Below, piece after piece: positions 57,500 through 64,000 of a stretch of DNA of 64,000 nucleotides (positions within the stretch are counted from its first letter, which is position 1; each line of letters opens with the position of its first letter). Below the pieces are notes generated by a model. The model was not told the origin of the DNA and ran no database searches. It saw only the letters and a program-made list of their open reading frames with translations. Source of the DNA: 2-01-FULL-39-10-A sp964525395 (GTDB lineage Bacteria; Patescibacteriota; Microgenomatia; Levybacterales; UBA12049); the NCBI GenBank assembly GCA_964525395.1, contig CAZGGU010000002.1, positions 37,452 to 101,451 on the forward strand, read 5' to 3'. The position numbers and the translations under genes are program-made.

Positions 57500-57822
57500 T
57501 CTAGTAATTCAGGTGGAGTTGCAGCAAATAGTGTTCCGAATGGATCAAAATCTAAAGAGCTATAATTTCCGCATCCTGGGCAACATGCTCCTGCATATTC
57601 AGTCTGAACTGCAGATTGATGTAGCGGATTTCCATCATAATCTATTCCAAATCCAAGAAGCGTGGCTTTAAATCTTTCAGTTTCAGCAGGATTCTCGGCA
57701 TTAAAAGAAGGAAATGCAGATGCAATATCAAGTAAACCGCAGTTATCACAGCTAATATGTGTAACTTCTAAAGCACCTTCTGCGAGATTTAAGCCTTTGT
57801 CTGTAAAAAATTCACCTGTCAT
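57496..57822 (-). CDS. Small protein with two Cys pairs (zinc-ribbon-like)
   Basis: A 108-residue soluble protein with ISCDNCG near residue 24 and ACCPGCG near residue 80, a probable zinc-binding pair. Family unknown. The ATG at 57822 is chosen because TGCTATAAT lies seven bases upstream; the longer TTG reading would begin before the promoter. Confidence 0.65.
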   Translation of the reverse strand: MTGEFFTDKGLNLAEGALEVTHISCDNCGLLDIASAFPSFNAENPAETERFKATLLGFGIDYDGNPLHQSAVQTEYAGACCPGCGNYSSLDFDPFGTLFAATPPELLD

Positions 57823-57870
57823 GCGTGAGATTATAGCATAATAGATCAATAACCCTTATAATTACCAGTT

Positions 57871-59043
57871 ATGAAACCAAAATTTGGAGTAAAAGCTAGA
57901 GATGGGAAAGCGAGAGCTGGAATAATTAAGACTTCTCATGGAGATGTTTTAACTCCTGCTTTTTTTCCTGTAGGCACCAAGGGAACACTGAAAAGTATGA
58001 CTGGAGCACAGATTAGAGAGATCGGGCCTCAAGTCGTTTTAGGAAATACGTATCATCTTATGCTTCAGCCAGGCGCAGATTTGGTGGCGAAGATGGGTGG
58101 ACTCTCTAAGATGATGGATTGGCATGGTCCAACTTTTACTGATTCTGGTGGATTCCAAGTATTTTCTCTTGGTGTAGGCTTAGAAAAGCCAGGAGTGAAG
58201 TTTTTGAAACCTGATTTGACTGAGTCTGAAGAAATTAAGCCAAGGCTAAATAAGATTACAGAAGACGGAGTAGAGTTCCAGTCACATATTGACGGCTCGA
58301 AGCACATGTTATCTCCGGAGACTTCGATTGAGATACAAGAAAAAATAGGCGCAGATCTTATCGTAGGCTTCGATGATCTTGAATCTCCTACATATGATGA
58401 AAGTGAAACTTTGAAATCCTTGGAGTTAACTGAAAGTTGGCTTTTAAGGTCCCTCAAGGCTCAAAAAAGAGAAGATCAATTGATGTACGGCGTTACTCAT
58501 GGTGGACAGTTTGAAGACTTAAGACGCAGATCTGCGAAGTTTATTAATGAGAACTTTGATGCTATCGCATTTGGTGGTGCGCATGCTTCTAAAAAGAACT
58601 TATATGAAGTAGTAGATTGGACAGTTGAAGAGCTCGACGAAGAAAAACCAAGGCATCTTTTGGGAATTGGAGAAATTGATGACATTTTCGAAGGAGTAGA
58701 GCGGGGAATAGATTCATTTGATTGCGTTATTCAGACTCGTCTTGGCCGAATGGGACATGTATTTATTTCACCGCCAATTGGAAGTGTAGAAAATAGATTC
58801 AGATTTGATGTGACTAAGTCTAAATTTGCCTCAGATCTTTCTCCAATTGATCCTAAGTGTGAATGTTATGTTTGCAAGAATTATTCAAGAGCATACATAA
58901 ACCACTTATTTAGAAGCAAAGAGCTTTTAGCTTATACCCTAGCCTCATATCATAATGTGGCTTTTACTGTAAATTTAACTAATCAAATCCGTCAGTCTAT
59001 AATTGATGGAAAATTCCAAGACCTCAAAAAAGCCTGGATTTAA
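57871..59043 (+). CDS. tgt: Queuine/preQ1 tRNA-ribosyltransferase
   Basis: A 390-residue TGT enzyme: TPAFFPVGTKGTLKSM, VLGNTYHLMLQPG, TFTDSGGFQVFSLG (catalytic Asp), GVTHGGQFEDLRRRSA, GIGEIDDIF, and the zinc site CECYVCKNYSRAYINHLF. The VGFDDLESP stretch differs from the FDEC motif of most bacterial enzymes. It exchanges guanine 34 of GUN-anticodon tRNAs for preQ1. TATAAT (57857-57862) eight bases before the ATG. Confidence 0.93.
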   Translation: MKPKFGVKARDGKARAGIIKTSHGDVLTPAFFPVGTKGTLKSMTGAQIREIGPQVVLGNTYHLMLQPGADLVAKMGGLSKMMDWHGPTFTDSGGFQVFSLGVGLEKPGVKFLKPDLTESEEIKPRLNKITEDGVEFQSHIDGSKHMLSPETSIEIQEKIGADLIVGFDDLESPTYDESETLKSLELTESWLLRSLKAQKREDQLMYGVTHGGQFEDLRRRSAKFINENFDAIAFGGAHASKKNLYEVVDWTVEELDEEKPRHLLGIGEIDDIFEGVERGIDSFDCVIQTRLGRMGHVFISPPIGSVENRFRFDVTKSKFASDLSPIDPKCECYVCKNYSRAYINHLFRSKELLAYTLASYHNVAFTVNLTNQIRQSIIDGKFQDLKKAWI

Positions 59044-59058
59044 TGTTATAATTTCTTC

Positions 59059-60039
59059 ATGGAGAAAAAGAAAGTTTACAGTGGGGTTCGCGCTACCGGC
59101 CGACTACATCTCGGTAATTATTTTGGTGCTGTAAAAGGCATGATAGAACTGCAAGACGCATATGATTGTGTTTTCTCGGTGGTAGACATGCATGCGATTA
59201 CTACTCCATATGATCCTAAAACTTTGCAGGAAAGCGTACGTAATGTCGTCTTAGATTATTTAGCTGCTGGACTTGACCCGGAAAAATGTCTTATTGAAAT
59301 TCAGTCTAAAGTTCCTGAGCATACAGAGCTCGCCTATCTTCTTTCTACAATTTATCCAGTTTCTAGGCTTGAAGATCTGCCGACATATAAAGATAAAAAA
59401 GCGCAGTATCCTAAATATGTGAATATGGGCCTTTTATATTACCCAGTTCTAATGGCAGCTGACATCATGCTTTATAAGGCAGAGTTAGTGCCTGTAGGAG
59501 TTGATCAGGAGCCTCATCTTGAAGTCACTCGTGAAATCGCGCGTAAGTTTAACTCCACTTATGGAGTAACTTTTCCAGAACCGCAAAGATTTAAAACCCC
59601 GGGAGAATATGTGCCAAGTTTAACTGGGGAAGGGAAGATGAGTAAAACCAAAGAAGGCTCATCAATTCTCTTAACTGATGATCTGGAGACAATAAAGAAA
59701 AAAGTTTCAGTAATCCCAACAGATAGTGGAGATATGGGTGGAGAGGTTCCAAAAGATGGTGGAGTGGCGACTTTGTTTGAGCTTTTAAAGCTAGCGAATA
59801 GGTTGGATTTGCACACTAAATATGCTCAGGATTATTACGATAAAAATATTCGTTATTCTGATGTGAAAAATGACGTTTCACAAGCACTATTTGAAATTTT
59901 GGAGCCCATTCAGAAAAGACGTGCAGAAATTGAAGCATCTTTCGATTTGGAGGGAATGATGGAAAAGCATGCGGAAATTTGTCGCGAAGTTGCCGCAAGA
60001 ACACTCACTGAAACCAAACAAAAAATGGGACTCCTTTAG
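59059..60039 (+). CDS. trpS: Tryptophanyl-tRNA synthetase
   Basis: A 326-residue class I synthetase: SGVRATGRLHLGNYFGAV contains the HIGH-type motif (HLGN), YPVLMAADIMLYKAELVPVGVDQEPHLEVTREIARKFN is the Trp-binding core, and GKMSKTKEGS is KMSKS. Normal bacterial TrpRS length. Extended -10 TGTTATAAT ends six bases before the ATG. Confidence 0.97.
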   Translation: MEKKKVYSGVRATGRLHLGNYFGAVKGMIELQDAYDCVFSVVDMHAITTPYDPKTLQESVRNVVLDYLAAGLDPEKCLIEIQSKVPEHTELAYLLSTIYPVSRLEDLPTYKDKKAQYPKYVNMGLLYYPVLMAADIMLYKAELVPVGVDQEPHLEVTREIARKFNSTYGVTFPEPQRFKTPGEYVPSLTGEGKMSKTKEGSSILLTDDLETIKKKVSVIPTDSGDMGGEVPKDGGVATLFELLKLANRLDLHTKYAQDYYDKNIRYSDVKNDVSQALFEILEPIQKRRAEIEASFDLEGMMEKHAEICREVAARTLTETKQKMGLL

Positions 60040-60079
60040 CTTTGAATAAAAGCTAATTTATGCTATAATTTCCACTCAA

Positions 60080-61954
60080 ATGGCAAACTCTAGAAAATCA
60101 AAAAAATCTAATATTCCTCAGCTTAAAAAAATTAAGAACTGGAAAAACATAATAATTTATGGATTTATCTTCTTAGTATTAAGCTTCGTGATCATCGGAC
60201 TTAACCAACCTGATGATGCTTTCAAAGACACCAAAACAATTCCACTTTCCCAAGCTGTAAAAGATTCTAAGGAAGGGAAAGTAGATAAAATTACCGTTTA
60301 TGATAATAGATTGGTGCTTGAAGAAGGGGATAAAACTTATGAGGCATACAAAGAACCAGGGTCTGACGTTTATACGCTTTTTAAAGATGCAGGAGTTCCG
60401 CTAAAAAATATAGAGGTAACAGTAGAAGATAAAACAGCAATGAATAATACGATGAATCTTCTTATTGGTATTCTTCCAATCGTTCTCATGGTTGCCTTCT
60501 TTTATTTTATTTTCAAGCAAGCCAGGGGCGCTCAGGACTCAGTTTTCTCATTTGGTCAATCCAAAGCAAAGCTTTATTCTAAAGACAATCCAAAGATTGG
60601 ATTTGATGATGTAGCAGGAGTAGATGAAGCAAAAAAAGAACTTGAAGAAGTCGTAGATTTTCTTAAAAATCCTACTAAATATAAAAATATGGGGGCAAGA
60701 ACTCCGAAAGGAGTTTTAATGATTGGTCCGGCAGGAACGGGAAAAACTCTACTTGCTCGCGCTACTGCTGGGGAAGCAAATGTTCCTTTCTTTTCAATGG
60801 CAGGAAGTGAATTTATGGAAATGTTGGTGGGCGTAGGAGCTTCACGTGTTCGAGATTTGTTTAATACTGCGAAGAAAAATCAGCCTGCAATTATTTTCAT
60901 CGATGAAATTGATGCGATTGGTCGTCAGAGAGGTGGAGGATTTATGGGAGGACATGATGAGCGCGAGCAAACATTAAACCAGATCCTAGTAGAGATGGAT
61001 GGCTTTACTCCAAATGAGCAGTTGATTGTGATGGCAGCTACGAATAGACCAGATGTTTTGGACCCAGCTTTGGTGCGTCCTGGAAGATTTGATAGACGCG
61101 TGGCGCTTGAATTACCTGATGTAAAAGGAAGAAAAGAAATTCTTTCCATTCATGCTAAAGGGAAACCGATTGATGCTGATGTAGATTGGGAAAAAGCAGC
61201 GAAAAGAACAGTTGGTTTTTCTGGAGCAGATTTAGAAAATATGTTAAATGAAGCTGCCATTCGTGCAGCTAGGGAAGACAGAAAGAAAATTTCAATGGGA
61301 GACCTAGAAGAAGCAGCTACTAAGGTTAAGCTTGGGCCTGAAAAGAAAAGACTTCAAACAGACATGGATAAAAAGATGACTGCTTATCACGAGGCAGGAC
61401 ATGCTTTGGTGGGTTGGGAAATGCCACACATTGATCCGATTCATAGAATCTCAATAGTTTCTCGTGGAATGAGCTTAGGTCACACTATGACTGAGCCAAT
61501 TGATAGGGTTCATGAGACTAAATCACATCTTCTTGAAGAAATTTCTATGATGCTTGGAGGACAAGCTGCAGAAAAATTAGTTTTCAAAGATATAACTACT
61601 GGTGCATCTAATGATATTGAGAAAGCGACCAATGTAGCTCGGGCAATGGTTATGAGATTTGGCATGAGTGATTTGGGTCCTATTACATTTGATCTTCAGA
61701 AAGATACTCCTTATGATTCAGATGAATTGTCTCCTGAAATGCAAGCGAAGATTGATCGGGAAGTAAAGAAGATAATAGATGAAGCTTACGAGAATGCTAC
61801 AAAAGTTCTGAAAAAGTTGAGAAAAAAGCTTGATATTCTCGCAGATGAATTATTAAAAGTTGAAACATTAGAATCAGAAGCTTTTGAAAAACTTATTGGT
61901 CCGAAGAAAATTTTACCAGGTCATAAACCTGCAATTTTGCCTGTTGAAGCATAA
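60080..61954 (+). CDS. ftsH: ATP-dependent zinc metalloprotease FtsH
   Basis: A 624-residue membrane AAA+ protease. Two membrane helices (about 26-45 and 128-148), Walker A IGPAGTGKTLLARA, Walker B AIIFIDEIDAIGRQRG, second region of homology ATNRPDVLDPALVRPGRFDRR, zinc motif AYHEAGHALVG, third ligand in TTGASNDIEKAT. It degrades misassembled membrane and regulatory proteins. TGCTATAAT ends ten bases before the ATG. Confidence 0.97.
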   Translation: MANSRKSKKSNIPQLKKIKNWKNIIIYGFIFLVLSFVIIGLNQPDDAFKDTKTIPLSQAVKDSKEGKVDKITVYDNRLVLEEGDKTYEAYKEPGSDVYTLFKDAGVPLKNIEVTVEDKTAMNNTMNLLIGILPIVLMVAFFYFIFKQARGAQDSVFSFGQSKAKLYSKDNPKIGFDDVAGVDEAKKELEEVVDFLKNPTKYKNMGARTPKGVLMIGPAGTGKTLLARATAGEANVPFFSMAGSEFMEMLVGVGASRVRDLFNTAKKNQPAIIFIDEIDAIGRQRGGGFMGGHDEREQTLNQILVEMDGFTPNEQLIVMAATNRPDVLDPALVRPGRFDRRVALELPDVKGRKEILSIHAKGKPIDADVDWEKAAKRTVGFSGADLENMLNEAAIRAAREDRKKISMGDLEEAATKVKLGPEKKRLQTDMDKKMTAYHEAGHALVGWEMPHIDPIHRISIVSRGMSLGHTMTEPIDRVHETKSHLLEEISMMLGGQAAEKLVFKDITTGASNDIEKATNVARAMVMRFGMSDLGPITFDLQKDTPYDSDELSPEMQAKIDREVKKIIDEAYENATKVLKKLRKKLDILADELLKVETLESEAFEKLIGPKKILPGHKPAILPVEA

Positions 61955-61995
61955 ACCTCTTGACATCTACTTACAAAAGATTAAAAATCAAATTA

Positions 61996-62256
61996 ATGGA
62001 GAAAATTGAATTTATTCCACTTATTAAAGAAGGTTGGGTAGTGCTTAAGAAAAATTTCATGGAAATTTTTCTGGCTGCACTTATTTTCTTCGCACTTACA
62101 TATCTTATTCCACAGCTAGTTCAGTTGCCTTTGACTATGCTTATGGGATCACCCGATTCTAAAGATCCTAATTTGGCTGCATTTGGAGCATTCTTCTTTG
62201 TTTCAATTATTCTCTCGATATTCTTCGCAATCGTTAAGATGTTCGCTTCTGTAGGT
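61996..62256 (+). CDS. Polytopic membrane protein, 5' part before an assembly gap
   Basis: Starts MEKIEFIPLIKEGWVVLKKNFMEIFLAALIFFALTY and runs into the gap after 87 residues. Three membrane helices are visible. Likely the same gene as 62357-62665 and a paralogue of the next gene. TTGACA (61960-61965) upstream is a -35, not a TTG start; TAAAAA lies eight bases before this ATG. Confidence 0.75.
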
Positions 62257-62356
62257 NNNNNNNNNNNNNNNNNNNNNNNNNNNNNNNNNNNNNNNNNNNN
62301 NNNNNNNNNNNNNNNNNNNNNNNNNNNNNNNNNNNNNNNNNNNNNNNNNNNNNNNN
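62257..62356. other. Assembly gap (100 N)
   Basis: A run of exactly 100 N, a conventional placeholder for a scaffold join of unknown true length. Confidence 0.98.
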
Positions 62357-62665
62357 CTAGCTTTGATTCCACTCTCAGTTTTATTAGCATACTCAACTGT
62401 CATTTCTTTCATTTCATATATTTCAATTGATAAAGTATGGGGTCCGATTGAAGCGCTTGAGCGAGCATTCGCAATCACTAAGGGAAAGAGGATAAGAGTA
62501 ACTCTTATTACTTTTGGGATTGGACTATTTATGATTTCAGGGATATTCCTTCTCATAGTTGGAGTAATTCTTACATGGCTTATTGGTATGGTTTCGCTTA
62601 CTGTTCTTTATAGAAAATTAGATAAAATGACACCGGTCGAGGGAAGTCCTAAGTCATACGCTTAA
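62357..62665 (+). CDS. Polytopic membrane protein, 3' part after the gap
   Basis: Reading continues LALIPLSVLLAYSTVISFISYISIDKVWGPIEALERAFAITKGKRIRV and two further helices, ending SPKSYA. WxPIEALERAFAITKGK resembles the xxAIKASWEKTKG stretch of the following gene, so the two are paralogues. It is out of frame with the 5' part only because the gap length is arbitrary. Confidence 0.72.
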   Translation, partial: LALIPLSVLLAYSTVISFISYISIDKVWGPIEALERAFAITKGKRIRVTLITFGIGLFMISGIFLLIVGVILTWLIGMVSLTVLYRKLDKMTPVEGSPKSYA

Positions 62666-62671
62666 TACCTA

Positions 62672-62700
62672 TTGACAGCGGTTTATTTTTATCACACAAT
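62672..62700 (+). promoter_or_regulatory. Promoter of the 220-aa membrane protein gene
   Basis: TTGACA (62672-62677), 17 bases, CACAAT (62695-62700), seven bases, ATG at 62708. The same TTGACA could be misread as a TTG start codon. Confidence 0.65.
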
Positions 62701-62707
62701 AAATTTA

Positions 62708-63367
62708 ATGAAACTAGATTATTTAGCAATTATCAAACAAGCTTGGGATTTACTTCTTAAGAACGTAAAAATAATCGCAATTCTTATTGTAGCTCTAATT
62801 GTTATTGGGCTTGTGGAAATGTTTGTAAGTGGGTTAGTGATTAATTTAGTTCCTTCAAGTCTTACAGCATACATTTTATCCCTTGCAATGTGGGCGGTGA
62901 ATGTCTTTTTTATAGTAGGAATTGTCAAAATATTGCTTGGAATCGTCGATGCTAAAAATCCTCAAATTAATGAACTCTGGTTAAATAGTAAGTATTATAA
63001 AGATGCTATCCTAGTAGCTCTAGCGGTTATTGGTATAAGGCTAGTATTTGAATTATTGATTGCCTTAGGAATTACGTTACCTTTCTTATTCTTCATTTCT
63101 ATAATAGTGTTTGTTGTTATGGTTTATGTTCTTCTTCGATTATGGTTCTCAATGTATTATGTGGTTGATAAGGGAATGGACGGAGTTTTAGCTATTAAAG
63201 CAAGCTGGGAAAAAACAAAAGGATCTGTTGTTGATCTGGTAATTCTATTAGTTATCATTTTTGTTCTCTTATTCTTGGGAGCTCTGGCATTGGGTATTGG
63301 ATTGTTTGTTACAGTACCGCTCTCAATGTTAATCTTTACAGTTACTTATAGAAAATTCCAAAGCTAA
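62708..63367 (+). CDS. Polytopic membrane protein (paralogue of preceding gene)
   Basis: A 219-residue protein with about six membrane helices. Begins MKLDYLAIIKQAWDLLLKNVKIIAILIVALIVIG, parallel to MEKIEFIPLIKEGWVVLKKNFMEIF of the previous gene, and contains WFSMYYVVDKGMDGVLAIKASWEKTKG. The layout resembles DUF975/GDPD-type membrane domain proteins. Function unknown. ATG chosen from the promoter position. Confidence 0.75.
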   Translation: MKLDYLAIIKQAWDLLLKNVKIIAILIVALIVIGLVEMFVSGLVINLVPSSLTAYILSLAMWAVNVFFIVGIVKILLGIVDAKNPQINELWLNSKYYKDAILVALAVIGIRLVFELLIALGITLPFLFFISIIVFVVMVYVLLRLWFSMYYVVDKGMDGVLAIKASWEKTKGSVVDLVILLVIIFVLLFLGALALGIGLFVTVPLSMLIFTVTYRKFQS

Positions 63368-63407
63368 TTCCTCTGTTGCTTCTTCTTAAATATTGTATAA
63401 TCCATTC

Positions 63408-64000
63408 ATGAGCAGATTAGTTTTAGTTGATGGCAATGCAATTGTTCATCGCGCTTACCATGCTCTTCCTCCTCTTCATAAAACTGAAGACGGCCAGCTC
63501 ACCAACGCAGTTTACGGCTTCTTCGCCATGGTCCTCAAAATTGTTTCCGATTTGAATCCAGATCATTTGATAGTTTGTTTTGATCGCGCAGCGCCAACTT
63601 TTCGTAAGTTAATGTTTGCTGGCTATCAGTCTACCAGGCCTAAAATGGATGACGGATTGTCCAATCAGTTTAAGATTATAAGAGATGTTCTCGAGAAATC
63701 TAAGTTCTGCATACATGATTTAGATGGATATGAAGCAGATGATTTGATCGGTACGCTAGCTAATCAAGCAGTAAAGGAAAAAGCAGAACAGGTGATTATC
63801 CTCACGGGCGACAGAGATTTACTGCAGTTAGTAAATTCTCATGTCATGATCTTGGCTCCTATTACGGGAGTAACTAAGATGATTATGTTTGATGAGCATG
63901 CGGTGGAGGAGAAGTATGGGCTTAAGCCATCTCAGTTTATTGATTATAAAGCCTTAGTAGGAGATCATTCAGATAATTATCCAGGAGTTAATGGTATTGG
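63408..64000 (+). CDS. polA: DNA polymerase I, N-terminal part (5'-3' exonuclease domain)
   Basis: Open to the right edge; 197 residues visible. MSRLVLVDGNAIVHRAYHALPPL, AVYGFFAMVLKI, VCFDRAAPTFR, YEADDLIGTLANQA, ILTGDRDLLQLV and YKALVGDHSDNYPGVNGIG are the metal-binding and helix-hairpin motifs of the PolA exonuclease domain. A stand-alone exonuclease cannot be excluded without the rest. TATAAT (63396-63401) ends six bases before the ATG. Confidence 0.9.
   Translation, partial: MSRLVLVDGNAIVHRAYHALPPLHKTEDGQLTNAVYGFFAMVLKIVSDLNPDHLIVCFDRAAPTFRKLMFAGYQSTRPKMDDGLSNQFKIIRDVLEKSKFCIHDLDGYEADDLIGTLANQAVKEKAEQVIILTGDRDLLQLVNSHVMILAPITGVTKMIMFDEHAVEEKYGLKPSQFIDYKALVGDHSDNYPGVNGI

Noticed and set aside
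62672..62707. TTG start of the membrane protein at 62672 (and likewise 61960)
   Set aside because: The TTG is part of a TTGACA -35 box with a -10 about 17 bases on, followed at once by an ATG.

Overview
The window is AT-rich bacterial chromosome carrying the replication origin. The run rpmH-rnpA-yidD-yidC-jag points left, dnaA-dnaN points right, and DnaA boxes lie on both sides of dnaA. The gene set suggests a Candidate Phyla Radiation (Patescibacteria) genome, most likely Microgenomates-like. Grounds for this are a KhpB/Jag without its N-terminal domain, no recF or gyrB after dnaN, a CvpA-CAP fusion, LytR_C, DUF5667 and bacterial PH membrane proteins, a chromosomal type IV secretion (T4SS)-like locus with several TrbC/VirB2-type pilins, and many hypothetical proteins. 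The lineage is an inference from gene content, not from a marker-gene tree. A 100-N assembly gap (62257-62356) shows this is a draft or metagenome-derived scaffold.

Layout. 1-5425: RNase H fragment, HD protein, origin genes. 5422-21436: T4SS-like locus. A tight six-gene minus-strand operon encodes a PrgI-like protein, a TraC-like protein, the VirB4 ATPase, a membrane peptidoglycan hydrolase, a secreted zincin and a small membrane protein. Upstream lie four pilin-fold genes, an ATPase/winged-helix regulator, a 1037-aa tail-anchored protein and a VirB6/TrbL-like protein. A VirD4/TraD-like coupling ATPase sits apart at 50023-52380. No relaxase was seen. 21506-27657: four tRNA-Ser, one tRNA-Arg, and several helical proteins of unknown function, one of which shares a promoter element with the 1037-aa gene. 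27666-29863: phosphatase-like protein, ComF, tmRNA and SmpB. 29995-42314: cell-envelope block (PP2C-like/beta-propeller receptor, PH protein, SpoIID, LytR_C, two class A PBPs, CvpA-CAP). 42317-49568: Pgk, CMP-kinase-like protein, then a deoxynucleotide/B12 block in which NrdR, class II ribonucleotide reductase, a cobalamin riboswitch and a cobalamin adenosyltransferase follow each other. 52422-64000: tRNA-Ile(UAU) with a broken copy, Xer recombinase, FtsB-like protein, initiator and elongator tRNA-Met, MurD, Tgt, TrpS, FtsH, two membrane proteins and the start of polA.

Three themes recur. First, many genes have an extended -10 box (TGnTATAAT) ending exactly six bases before the start codon, so leaderless mRNAs appear common; several TTG 'starts' upstream of ATGs are really -35 boxes. 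Second, short REP-like palindromes of the GAGCTTGTCGAA type are scattered through the window, inside or beside duplicated tRNA fragments, at a frameshifted gene end and in frame within the adenosyltransferase. Third, the RNA genes are unusual: a tmRNA with a 30-residue tag, an initiator tRNA with odd D and T loops, and tRNA-Ile(UAU) and tRNA-Arg(GCG) decoding choices.
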